Under the pieces are notes generated by a model. The model worked only from the letters and a program-made list of their open reading frames with translations, had not been told where the DNA came from and did no database searches. This document shows positions 7,722 to 17,896 of a stretch of 23,789 nucleotides of DNA, in pieces; position 1 is the stretch's first letter, and each line of letters begins with the position of its first letter. The translations under genes were made by a program, and so were the position numbers. The stretch is from contig NW_014578469.1 of the NCBI RefSeq assembly GCF_000485595.1, positions 17,529-41,317 on the forward strand. The letters are read 5' to 3'. Source of the stretch: Priapulus caudatus (Eukaryota; Priapulida; Priapulimorpha; Priapulimorphida; Priapulidae).

Positions 7722-10700
7722 ATGATCAACGCTCACCCCTTCTTACGGCATCCCTCACGCCTCAAACTTATGTCCTCTCTATCTCATCCCCTCTACGTCT
7801 CACCCCTCAATCATCGCCTTCACGCTCTACCCCTCACTCATCCCTCTCAATTGGCTTCTACGCTCACCCTCTACGCTCACCCCTTCACTCTCCCTCACTC
7901 ATCCCCTTCACTCATCTCACGCTTCACCTTCACTCATCCCCTCACGTTCTTCACCCCTCACTCATCCCCTTCTCACGCTCTACTTCTTCACGCATCCTCA
8001 CGCCTCACCCCTCACTCATCCCCCTCATCCCTCACCCCTCTACTCATCCCTCACTCATCCCTCTATCGTCACCCCTCACTCATCCTCACGCATCACCCCT
8101 CACTCATCTCCCTCACTCCCACCCCATCAACTCATCCCCTCACGCCCCTCACCCTCTCACTCATCCCATCACGCTCACCCCTCACTTCATCCCTCACGCC
8201 CACCCTCACTTCATCCCTCACGCTCTCCCTCACTCATCCCCTCACGCTCACCCCTCATCCTCATCCCCTCACGCCCACCCCTCATCTCATCCCCTCTTAC
8301 GCTCACCCCTCACTCATCCCCTCTTACGCCACCCTCACTCATTCCCTCACGCTCACCCTCACTCATCCCTCACGCCCTCACACTCATCCTCCACGCCTCA
8401 CTCCCTCACTCATCCCCTCAACTGCTATCCCCATCTACCTCTCACCCTTCACTCATCCTCACGCTCACCTCCATTCATCCCCTCACGCCCACCCCGCTAT
8501 CATCCCCTCACGCTCATCCCCTCACTCATCCTCGACGCTCACCCTCACTCATTTTCCCCTTCACGCCCACCCCTCACTCATCCCTCTACGCTCTAACCCT
8601 CACTCATCCCTCACGCACCCCTCATCATCCCCTCGACGCTCACCCCTCACTCATCCCTCACTCATCCCTCTCTACGCTACCCCTCACTCTATCCCCTCAT
8701 CACCACCCCTCACGTCATCCCTCTCACGCTCACTCCCTCACTCATCCCCTCACGCCCTACCCCTCATCTCATCTCCTCACGCTCACCCTTCTCTACTCAT
8801 CCCCCTCACCGCTCACCCCTCACTCATTCCCTCTACGCTCTACCCTCTCACTCATCCCCTCACTCATCCCCTCTCAACGCTCCACTCTTCGCTTCTCACC
8901 CCTCACTCATCCCTTCACTCATCCCCTCACGCTCATCCCCTCACTCATCCGCCTCCACTCTATCCCTCACGCCTGATCCTCTGCACTCATCCCCTCACTC
9001 ATCCCCTCACTCATCCTTCTCACTCATCCCCTCACGCTCACCCCCTCACTGGGCATCCCCTCACCGCCTCACCCCTCACTCATCCCCTCTACCACCCACC
9101 CCTCATCATCCCCTCACCGCTCCACCCTCACTCATTATTCCCCTTCACGCCCACCCCTCTTGACTGCTCCCTCTACGCCCACCCCTCACTTCCATCCCCT
9201 CACGCTCACCCTTCACTCATCCCTCACTCTCCCCTCTACGCTCTATCCCTCACTCATCCTCCTTCACTCATCCTTCTCATCGTCTCACCCCCTCACTCAT
9301 CCCTCACAGTCTCCACCCCTCACTTCATCCCCTCACGCCTCACCCTCTCTCACTCATCCCTCACTGCCCACCCCTCACTCATCCCCTCACCTCACCCTCA
9401 CTCATCCCATCAACGCCTCACCCCTCACTCATCCCCTCCACGCTCACCTCTCACTCATCCCCTCACGTCCCACCTCCTTTCACTCATCCACCTTCACGCT
9501 CACCCCCCACTCTCCTCCTCACGCTCACCCCTCCACTTCATCCCTCACTTCATCCCTCACGCTCACCCCTCAACTCATCACCTCACTCATTTCCCTCACG
9601 TACCCCATCACTTATCCTCACTTCATCCCTCACCCACCCCTCATCATCCATCACGCCCACCCTCACTCATCCGCTCACACCACCCCTCACTCATCCCTCA
9701 CTCTCCCTCTCACGGCTTCAACCCCTCACTCATCCCTCACGCTCATCCCTTGCACTCATCCCCTCACACTCATCGCTCACTCATCCCTCACTCATCCTCT
9801 CACTCATCCCTCTTTACGCCTCACCCCTCATCTCATCCCCTCACGCTCACCCTCTCACTCATCCCCTCACACTCATCCCTCACTCATCTCCCTCTACTCT
9901 ATCCCTCTTACTCATCCCTTCTACGACTCACCCTCACTCAGCACCCTCACGTCTCTTCCCTCACTCATCCCCTCTACTCATCTCCCTCACTCATCCCTCA
10001 CTCTATCCCTTCACGCTCACCCCTCACTCATCCCCTCACGCTCTTCTCCTCACTCATCTCCCCTCATACCCTCACTCATCCCTCACTCTATCCCCTCACG
10101 CTCTACCCCTCACTCATCCCCTCTTACGCTCATCCCTCACTCATCCCCTCACTCATCCCTCACGCTCACCCCTCCTCTCATACCCTCACACTCCACCCTC
10201 ACCATCCCCTCACGCTCACTCACTCATCCCTGCACGCCCACCCCTCACTCATCTCCTCACGCCCACCCTCACTCATCCCCTCACGTTCTTCACTCCTCAC
10301 TCATCCCCTCTCTACGCTCACCCCTCACCTCATCGCTCACGCCTCTCACCTCACTCATCCCCTCTCTACGCTTCATCCCTCACTCATCCCCTCATCGCTC
10401 ACCTCTCACTCATCCCTCGACTGCTTCACCCCTCACTCATCCCCTCTACGCTCATCCTCCTCAACGCTCATCCCTCACTCACCCTCACTCATCCCTCACC
10501 GCTCAACCCTCACTCATCCCCCACGCCTCAATCCCTCACGTTGTCATCCCTCACGCTCATCCCTCACTCACCCCTCACTCATCCCTCAACTCATACCCCT
10601 CATCATCCTCTACGTCGATTCCTCACGCATCCCCTCACTCACCCTCACTCCATCCCTCCGCCCACCCTCACTCACCCCACTCACCCTCACTCATCCTCAC

Positions 10701-12085
10701 ACCACCCCTCACTCATCCCGCTCACTCATCTCCCTTCACGCTCATCCCTCACTCATCCCTCACGCTCATCCCTCAATCATCCCCTGCACTGCTCATCCTC
10801 TCACTCATCCCTCACTCATCCCCCTCACTCATTCCCTCACGCTTCACCCTCACTCATCCCCTCACCTCACCCTCACTCATCCCCTTCACCGCTCTCACCC
10901 CTCACTTCATTCGTCCCTCACGCCTCTTCATCCTCACTCAGCCCCTCAGCTCATCCCCTCACTCATCCCCTCTCGCTCATCCTTCACTCATCCCTCACTC
11001 ATCCTCTACTCATCCCCTCACGCTCACCCCTCACTCATCCCCTCTCGCTCACCCCCTCATCTCATTCCCATCACTATTCCCTCACTCATCCCTCACGCGC
11101 ATCCCTCACTCATCCTCACTCTTTCCTCATCATACCCCTCACGCTCACCCTCTCATTTCATTCCCCTCACGCTTCACCCCTCACACCCCTCATCTTCATC
11201 CCTCACGCCCACCCTCACTCATCCCCTCACGCTCCACCCTTCACTATCCCTCACTCATCCCTCACGCCACCCTCACTCATCCCCTCACGCTCATCCCTCC
11301 ATCGTCTCATCCCTCACGCTATTCCCCTCTCTCATTCCCTCACTACATTCCCTCACGTCACCCCTCACTCATCCCCTCACTCATCCCTCACTCAGCCCCT
11401 TCATCTCATCCCCTCACGCTCTACCCCCACTCATCACCCTCACTCATCCCCTCACTCATCCCCTCAACTCATCTCCCTCACGTCACCCCTCACTCATCCC
11501 CTCACGCTCACCCCTCACTTATCCCCCACGCTCATCCCCTCACTTCATCCTCTCACGCTCTCACCCCTCAACTCATTCCCCTCACTCCCACCCCTCACTC
11601 ATCCCTCCGCCCCACCCCTCACATCATCCCCTCACGCTCACCTCACTCATTCCCCTCACGCTCACCCCTCACTCATCCCTCAACCGCTCACCCCTCACTC
11701 ATCCCTCACGCTCACCCCTCACTCCATTCCCCTCCAGCTCACCCTCACATCATCCCCTCACGCTCACCCCTCACTCACCCCTCACTCATCCCCTCACGCT
11801 CACCCCTCACTCATCCCTCACGCTCACCCCCTTCACTCACCCCACTCATCCCCTCAGCGCCCCACCTCACTCATCCCTCACGCCCACCCCTGCACGCCTC
11901 AATCCCTCACTCATCCCCTCACTCTCACCCTCACTCCATCCCCTCACGCTCTTCCCTCACCTCGATCCCCCCTCACGACTCATCCCTCACTCATCCTCAC
12001 GCATCACCTCCTCACCTCACTCAATCCCCTCACGACGCCACCCCTCACTATCCCTCACGCCACCCCTCACTCATCCCTCACGCTC
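7722..12085. repeat. Long 25-bp two-module minisatellite array (noisy)
   Basis: The array is built of CCCCTCACTCAT (12 bp) and CCCCTCACGCTCA (13 bp) modules, as in the clean arrays at 14204-14604 and 17897-18120. Here nearly every unit carries indels, mostly lost or gained C, T or A. The left edge shares CATGATCA then CGCTCACCCC with the clean array start at 17893. The C-rich strand has no stop triplet in any frame, giving open frames of 1480, 1015 and 580 codons that cross into the N run. These are not genes. At 4.36 kb it equals about 174 unit lengths. Confidence 0.95.
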
Positions 12086-12110
12086 NNNNNNNNNNNNNNN
12101 NNNNNNNNNN
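12086..12110. other. Assembly gap of 25 N
   Basis: A run of exactly 25 N interrupts the array. A fixed round length suggests a placeholder rather than a measured gap. Sequence on either side is not necessarily adjacent in the genome. Confidence 1.
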
Positions 12111-12245
12111 GATTCTTGCTCTCTACAACAAGGACAACCGCCTTGTCAATACGATTACTCCTAGGCCTGAGTATCGGCTCGCTAAACCTCCCCTCCCACA
12201 TCCCTAACGCCGCTTCGAATCCTTCTCAGCATCCTACACCGCGGA
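12111..12245 (+). repeat. Inverted repeat, left inner arm
   Basis: It pairs in inverted orientation with 12533-12671. Matching blocks include ACAAGGACAACCGCTTGTC-like, CAATACGA, CCCCTCCCAC, AACGCCG, TTCGA and CATCC-TACAC words in the same order. Differences are mostly indels. Its outer edge corresponds to the point where 7721 stops, so the two left arm pieces together mirror the continuous right arm 12533-12806. Confidence 0.75.
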
Positions 12246-12532
12246 TAAGCATATTTGGCTATCGGTTTCCGTCACCACTTTAGCAGCCGACTGACATGAT
12301 TGTCGATGTGCCCAAATTTGCGTACGTTACTACACTTAGTAAACTGAGCGCGGTGTAAAAAACTTCGATGGAGCCGGCTCCCATCATGAACGGCGTTTAG
12401 CCGTGCTTAGAATAATACTGAAGATAAGGGGCATAGGCGTGCCCCGGATGTCACCTATGCATAAACCAAGCCACCGTCCATTCATAAATTATCGCGAAAA
12501 ACCGCAACTTTCACGAAGCACACGCTTTAGGC
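12246..12532. other. Centre of the inverted-repeat structure
   Basis: This is unique spacer between the inner arms, so the structure is not a simple read-through palindrome. It has a small perfect hairpin ACGGC-GTTTA-GCCGT (12390-12404), a palindrome GAGCCGGCTC (12371-12380) and a 7-bp stem GCATAGG/CCTATGC (12431-12437 with 12454-12460). No transposase-like open frame is present. Confidence 0.5.
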
Positions 12533-12806
12533 GCGTGTAGGGATGTCTGGCCAGAATGCGCATCGAACGGCGTTTGGCATGGTGGGAGGGGAGCGTTGTA
12601 GAGCGATATCTCGCCATAGCGAGTATCGTATTGACAAGCGGTTGGTCTTGTTTTAGAAGCCGAAAGAATTCTGCTTAATGCAATCACCATGAAATTATTT
12701 CTAGATCATTCGCAGGCCAATCAGTAGAATAATGATAGTCGTGAATATAGCCACTATTTTTCCCGATTTGTTCGTTGTACACTCTACGGTATTGATTAGC
12801 TCTTGC
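12533..12806 (-). repeat. Inverted repeat, continuous right arm
   Basis: The inner part (12533-12671) mirrors 12111-12245 and the outer part (12666-12806) mirrors 7597-7721. It is joined through GAATTC at 12666-12671, with no minisatellite between the two parts. This gives a likely original arm of about 270 bp and suggests a long-terminal-inverted-repeat element around the 290-bp centre, interrupted on the left side by the array and gap. Confidence 0.7.
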
Positions 12807-12810
12807 ATGA

Positions 12811-13330
12811 TTACATGATGCTGCCTGTGCTGCTGTTGCTATGCCTCCTGCTGCCTACTACTACTACACTGATGCTGCCGCGCGGCTGCCAGCTACTACT
12901 ACTACTTGATGACTGCCGCTAAGCTGCCGCTCCTGCTGCCTGTTCTGCCGCTGCCCTCTACTAGTACTGACTACTATGATGCTGCCGCGATGCTCCCGCT
13001 TCGCTGCTGCCTGCCTGCTGCATACTACTACTTATACTACTACTACTATACTACTACTGTACTACTTACTACTTACTACTACTTACTACTACTACTGACT
13101 ACTACAACTGACTACTGTGTGCATGCTCGCTGCAGATTGCTGTTACTTTGCTGTCACTGCTGCTGCTAGCTACTGCTGCTGACTACTACTGCTCGCTGCC
13201 CTGCTGCTGCTGCTGCTGCCTGCTGCTGGCTGCGCTGCTGCTGCGTGTAGGTGAGGGTGAGTGGTGTACTGCTGCTGTTGGCTGCTGTTGTGCTGTTGCT
13301 CTGCTGCTGCGTGCGGGTGACAACGTGGCT
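12811..13330. repeat. CTG/CTA trinucleotide-rich block (noisy)
   Basis: This is interrupted GCT, GCC, ACT and TACT sequence. Its right part (about 13128-13330) corresponds with indels to the clean CTG block at 16500-16745. Leu/Tyr/Cys-rich open frames here are repeat products. Confidence 0.85.
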
Positions 13331-14203
13331 GCGGATTTAATGTAACTGGTAATGGGACATGTAGACAGCGAAGCAACTCATACCGCGGTCAAGAAACATC
13401 TTCGAGTCATCGCGGCGCAGACGAATAGTACAGTGGAGCCAGCGAGTAACGCAGCAGCGCAGCAGCAGCGCAGTAGCAGTAGAGCCAACAGCGAGAGCGG
13501 GGCATTAGTAGCAGCGAGATAGTGAAGCAGCAGCAGCAAAGCAGCAGCGCAGCAGCGAGCACCAACAGTGAGTAGTAGCAGCTAGTACTAGCAGCAGCCA
13601 GGCAGCACAGGAAGCACACCAACAGCAGCAGTAGCAGAGCAGCCAACAGATGAATACCACCACCACCGAGCAGAGCCAGCAGCAGCAGCAGCAGCAGCAT
13701 CTCACGCAGCAGCCATAGTAGTAGCAACAGTATAATCAACCAGTAAATAGTATTCGGTAGGCAATCTCTTACCACTACTTAGATGTTGCCGCCACGCGTT
13801 GCTGTGACGATTGAGCTGCCTGCCACCCTAACCATCAAATTTCCCCTCACGCACGAAACTGCCCAATGCCATGCCCCTAAAATTCATCTTCCCACAGGAA
13901 ACACACATTTTCGAACTTTCTCTCTTGCCCGGGTAAATTTGCGTATTGATCGCCAACACGGACGGATAGCTCTTCTCACTCCCATGTTTTAACCTGCTTC
14001 TTCCCTTCCTCCTTTTCCTCCTCCTGCTCCGCCTCTGAGGTTCGAACGACGATGAGCCGAGAGAACAGAGGAGAAAAGGCGAGAAGACAGGAATGGCGGC
14101 TGGTAAAGAGAAGAGAGGAGAGGTGAAGAAATAGAGGCGAGAGAAGGGAGAAGAAGCAGACAGAGAGAGACGAAAGTGAGAGAGAGAAGAGAATGAGAAA
14201 AGA
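13315..14203. repeat. Block B', noisy copy of 16741-17590
   Basis: The landmarks GACAACGTGG, GACATGTAGACAGCG, CGAATAGTACAGTGGAGCC, a CAG tract (13440-13720), TTAGATGTTGCCGCC, GAAACACACATTTTCGAAC and a GA-rich end appear in the same order in 16741-17590. The offset drifts from about 3429 to 3412 because B' carries extra single bases. It stops abruptly at 14203 in the minisatellite, lacking the roughly 300 bp (17592-17892) that follow the equivalent point in the clean copy. Confidence 0.85.
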
Positions 14204-14604
14204 CCCCTCACTCATCCCCTCACTCATCCCCTCACGCTCACCCCTCACTCATCCCCTCACTCATCCCCTCACGCTCACCCCTCACTCATCCCCTCACGCT
14301 CACCCCTCACACTCACCCCTCACTCATCCCCTCACTCATCCCCTCACGCTCACCCCTCACTCATCCCCTCACGCTCACCCCTCACACTCACCTCACGCTC
14401 ACCCCTCACTCATCCCCTCACGCTCACCCCTCACTCATCCCCTCACGCTCACCCCCTCACTCATCCCCTCACGCTCTTCCCTCACTCATCCCCTCACTCA
14501 CCCCTCACTCATCCCCTCACGCTCACCCCTCACTCATCCCCTCACGCTCACCCCTCACGCTCACCCCTCACTCATCCCCTCACGCTCACCCCTCACTCAT
14601 CCCC
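14204..14604. repeat. Clean two-module minisatellite array
   Basis: Calling CCCCTCACTCAT a and CCCCTCACGCTCA b, the array reads approximately a a b a a b a b b' a a b a b b' and onwards, where b' has ACTCA instead of GCTCA. Modules are nearly perfect, in contrast to 7722-12085. It ends at CCCCACGTTTTCACG. Because 25 is not a multiple of 3, the translated frame repeats every 25 residues, cycling all three readings ([19 protein letters not shown]). That explains the open frame 14193-14660. Confidence 0.95.
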
Positions 14605-14922
14605 ACGTTTTCACGTTTTCACGCTCTCGCCGCGCGAGTGACGTCCGCATGAAATATTGAGCGAGCGAGCAAACCGGCTTGCTTCCATCGACAAATCGAC
14701 ATGCCCCCGTGCGTGCGTCCAGCGACGCGTCGCCTGCTTGCTGTTCACGTCACTCATTCTGTAGCGACATATCATGATCGGCATCAACATCGTCGTGATC
14801 ATCGTCATCGTCACTATCGTCAACATTGTCTGAGTCGTCGTCTCGCCGTCGTCGTCGTCGTCACCATCATCGTTATCGTCACCATCGTCACCATCGTCAC
14901 CATCGTCGTCTGAGTCATCGTC

Positions 14923-14924
14923 AC

Positions 14925-14983
<59 letters not shown>

Positions 14984-15018
14984 CTACAACAACAACATTA
15001 CTACAACAACAACAACAT
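14923..15018. repeat. (ATC)n then (ACA)n triplet tracts
   Basis: A pure (ATC)n run of about 19 units (14923-14980) is followed by ACAACA-type triplets. The noisy counterpart at about 18930-19045 is broken up by insertions. Confidence 0.95.
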
Positions 15019-15264
15019 CACTATTGCTATACCAGCGGGGAACGTATACTAGGCTACACGGGTTGGCAGCAGTGCCGCCGATGACGATCTGACGTTCCTA
15101 GCAGCCGCAGTCACGTGCACTTCTCTTCCGACTGGGCACAAAACATTCGGAGATTCGTTCTTCTAGTAATGCTGTACTTTTTGCCGAGCGAAATATAATT
15201 CTACACTCGTCGTCTTATTCCTCGTCGCTTCAACTCCAATTTTCACACACGATAGGAGGAGATG

Positions 15265-15354
15265 CAAGAGATAGCGAGAGGGAGAGAGAGAGATGAGAGA
15301 TGGAGGGAGGGAGGGAGAAAGAGAGAGAGAGAGAGGGAGGGAGGGAGAGAGAGG

Positions 15355-15399
<45 letters not shown>

Positions 15400-15522
15400 A
15401 GGGAGGGAGAAAAAGACAGAGAGAGCGATAGATAGACAGGCAGGCAGGCAGGCAGACAGACAGGCAGGCAGACAGACAGACAGGCAGGCAGGCAGGCAGA
15501 CAGACAGACAGACAGACAGACA
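15265..15522. repeat. (GA)n and (CAGG/CAGA)n tracts
   Basis: GAGAGG and GGGA purine sequence to about 15420 is followed by CAGG and CAGA tetramers at 15431-15522. The equivalent in the second copy lies at about 19280-19535. Confidence 0.95.
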
Positions 15523-15737
15523 GATAAGACAGAATGACAGGCAACCACAAAGATAGAGCGAGAAGGGGAGGGAGGAAGAAGGGGCGTAAGCGAACACCAG
15601 CGTGAACGACAGCGCGAGAGAGAAGAAGAATGAGACGGAGACAGACAGAGGAGAATGAAGACGGAGAGCATCAGTGATGCCAACAGACCACGCCCCTACC
15701 ATAGCTTCTCGCACAGTCAGGGGTGTTCCCCGCACGT

Positions 15738-15768
15738 CTATCAATCAATCAATCAATCGATCAATCAA
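15738..15768. repeat. (TCAA)n tetranucleotide run
   Basis: TCAATCAATC repeats have one CGATC interruption. The same interrupted run occurs at 19758-19789 in the second copy, confirming homology of the blocks. Confidence 0.95.
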
Positions 15769-16400
15769 TCACGCGCGCATAATCTACAGTTAAGCATCGT
15801 CTAATCACGCGCCGTATCAACCCGTCAGTCGTAAAACATATCACCGCGCGCAGTCGTGAACTCTTAAGAGAAACCGCCGACACTAGGATTGGAACGCCGA
15901 TATTACACTCGCGCGGGCCTTTATACGATATTTATACGATAGCCTGAATCCCGCACGCTGAGGCTATTGGACGGTATATTGCAGAGCTCCATCTCGGTGA
16001 CTTCGTACATTGTAGGTTGCTGGTAAATTACTAGATTCGACCGCGATATTGCCGGGCTGATTGGAGCGTATGGGGTTAGGTAATGTTAACAAATGTCCCC
16101 GAGCGACACTGCGTTCGCGCAACGCATAATGCTATTACTACGGCCGTCATTGTCACTACGTTATATCTCTATCACTGACAGCACCCACTTCCATTACGGC
16201 TGCCAGCACCGTTGGTACGGTTAATCCCACCGCGACCGCATCCTCGCTCTAATACACACGCGCGCACAGCTGCTGCGAAAACTGCTGCACCACCAGCCGA
16301 GAGCAGATTCACACGCAGAATAGTGAGAAAATTACTCTCGTTGTCGACATTGTGAATCTTACTTTTACATCTTCATATTCGTATTTATATAGCTCGCTTG
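15769..16400. other. Unique part of block A
   Basis: This is non-repetitive sequence with a short internal duplication TTATACGATA/TTTATACGAT (15921-15940). No open frame or RNA gene was recognised. It aligns with 19790-20415 with frequent single-base indels in the latter. Confidence 0.5.
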
Positions 16401-16404
16401 CTCT

Positions 16405-16405
<1 letters not shown>

Positions 16406-16487
<82 letters not shown>
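16406..16487. repeat. (CTAT)n tetranucleotide tract
   Basis: This is a pure run of about 20 units ending in CTGTCTGTC. It gives the LSIY-type repeat peptide in translation. The counterpart at 20420-20530 is interrupted. Confidence 0.95.
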
Positions 16488-16493
16488 GTCTGT

Positions 16494-16551
16494 CATGCTG
16501 CTGCTCCTGCAGATGCTGTTACTGCTGTCACTGCTGCTGCTAGTACTGCTG

Positions 16552-16611
<60 letters not shown>

Positions 16612-16738
16612 GTGGTGGTGGTGGTTGTGGTGGTGGTGGTGGTGGGGAAAGTGTTGCTGCTGCTGCTGCTGCTGCTGCTGGTGGTGGTGGTGGTACTGCT
16701 GCTGTTGCTGCTGTTGCTGCTGTTGCTTCTGCTGCTGC
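16494..16738 (+). repeat. CTG/GGT triplet tract, left arm of a triplet inverted repeat
   Basis: (CTG)n contains two (GGT)n inserts (about 16609-16646 and 16679-16693) and TACTGCTG interruptions. It is followed about 130 bp later by a CAG/CCA tract that is its approximate reverse complement, including a shared CTGCTGGTGGTGGTGGTACT block. This means the strand could fold into a long imperfect hairpin. Confidence 0.9.
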
Positions 16739-16740
16739 GT

Positions 16741-16868
16741 GCGGTGACAACGTGGGTGCGGATTAATTAGACGTGGTATGGGGACATGTAGACAGCGAGA
16801 GCAATCATACACCGTCAAAAACACTTCACATCGCCGCATACGAATAGTACAGTGGAGCCAGCAGTAAC

Positions 16869-16899
<31 letters not shown>

Positions 16900-16948
16900 C
16901 AGTAGTAGCAACAGCAACAGAAGCGGCATTAGTAGCAGCAGTAGTAGT

Positions 16949-16989
<41 letters not shown>

Positions 16990-17082
16990 TAGTAGTAGCA
17001 GTAGTACTAGCAGCAGCAGCAGCAACAGAAGCAGCAGCAACAGCAGCAGTAGCAGTAGCAGCAACAGATGAAGTACCACCAC

Positions 17083-17118
<36 letters not shown>

Positions 17119-17590
17119 CATCACCAGCAGCAGTAGTAGTAGCAACAGTAGTAACAACAGTAATGTATTCGTAGGCAATCTCTACACTACTTAGATGTTG
17201 CCGCCACGCGTTGCTGTGACGATTTGAGCTGCCTGCACCCTAACCATCAAATTTCCCCTCAACGCACGAAACTGCCCAATGTCATGCCCATAAATATTCA
17301 TCTTCCCACGGAAACACACATTTTCGAACTTTCTTTTTAAATTTGGTTTGATCGCAACACGAGATAGCTCTCTCACTCCCATGTTTTACCTCTTCTTCCC
17401 CTTCCTCCTTTTCCTCCTCCTTCTCCGCCTCTGAGGCGACGACGATGAGGAGAGAACAGAGGAGAAAGGCGAAAGGACAGGAATGGCGTGAAGAGAAGAG
17501 AGGAGAGGGGAGAAATAAGAGGAGAAGAGAAGCGGAGAAGAAAGGAGACGAGAAGAGAGACGAGAAGTGAGAGAGAGAAGAGATGAGAGA
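16741..17590. repeat. Block B, clean copy
   Basis: It contains the 125-bp loop sequence, the CAG arm (16868-17160), a short unique part (TTAGATGTTGCCGCC through GAAACACACATTTTCG) and a GA-rich part from about 17440. Same order as 13315-14203 but with far fewer indels. The polyleucine and polyglutamine frames on either strand (for example 16558-17178 on the minus strand) are triplet-repeat products. Confidence 0.85.
16868..17160 (-). repeat. CAG/CAA/ACC triplet tract, right arm of a triplet inverted repeat
   Basis: (CAG)n has TAG, CAA and ACC interruptions. The reverse complement shows CTG runs, a GGTGGTGGTGG insert and TACT interruptions resembling 16494-16738, so this may be a true inverted duplication and not only shared composition. 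Confidence 0.85.
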
Positions 17591-17896
17591 AGCGAGAGAA
17601 AGAGAAAGCATGACATTGCCTGTGTGTGACGGGGGAGCGCAGGTGCACGCCCGTGTAGCTTGTCACGTTCGCGATCTTCGCACGCGACATACCGCATGTT
17701 CACAAAGCCATCCCTCCAATTACTTATTTACTTTATCTACTGGTCAACCTTCAACGTCCTTCCCCTCGCTCACCCCTCCGGCGTCCCCTCACGATTACCT
17801 CCTCCTACGACCCTCAACACTCACCCCGCTCACACTCCCCCCACACCCATTACACATACCCCTTACGCTTACCCCACTTCACGCGTGCATCACATG
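17591..17896. other. Unique linker found only in the clean copy
   Basis: About 300 bp run from the GA-rich end of block B to the minisatellite. The latter half is C-rich with decayed minisatellite-like words (CTCACCCC, CCTCACG). The corresponding junction in B' (14203) lacks it. No gene was identified. Confidence 0.6.

Larger units (their letters stand above)
14605..16490. repeat. Block A, clean copy (duplicated as 18618-20530)
   Basis: The order of landmarks is CACGTTTTCACGTTTTCACG, GAGCGAGCGAGCAAAC, GCGACATATCATGATCGG, ATC and ACA triplets (14923-15018), GGCTACACGGG, GA and CAGG/CAGA tracts (15265-15522), TCAA repeats (15738-15768), CTCTTAAGAGAAAC, GGGGTTAGGTAATG, and a CTAT tract. All recur in order in 18618-20530. 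No gene was recognised; the His-rich open frame over the ATC tract and the Ser/Leu or Arg/Glu frames over the GA tract are repeat products. Confidence 0.85.

Noticed and set aside
9160-12283. Further very long Ser/Pro/His-rich plus-strand frames
   Set aside because: They are other readings of the same stop-free minisatellite and cross the N run.
12111-12806. Simple missed-adapter hairpin read (perfect read-back palindrome)
   Set aside because: The 290-bp centre is not self-complementary, so the structure is not a plain template-complement read, although a chimeric origin remains possible.
14204-14604. CRISPR array, suggested by regularly spaced repeats
   Set aside because: There are no unique spacers between repeats; it is a direct tandem array in a eukaryotic setting.
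14826-15092. His-rich frame resembling a metal-binding protein
   Set aside because: The histidines come from the (ATC)n tract and the frame has no other structure; the noisy copy at about 18900 does not preserve it.
16558-17178. Minus-strand polyleucine to polyglutamine frame of 206 codons
   Set aside because: Made entirely of CTG/CAG repeats; no stop because triplets lack one in that phase.
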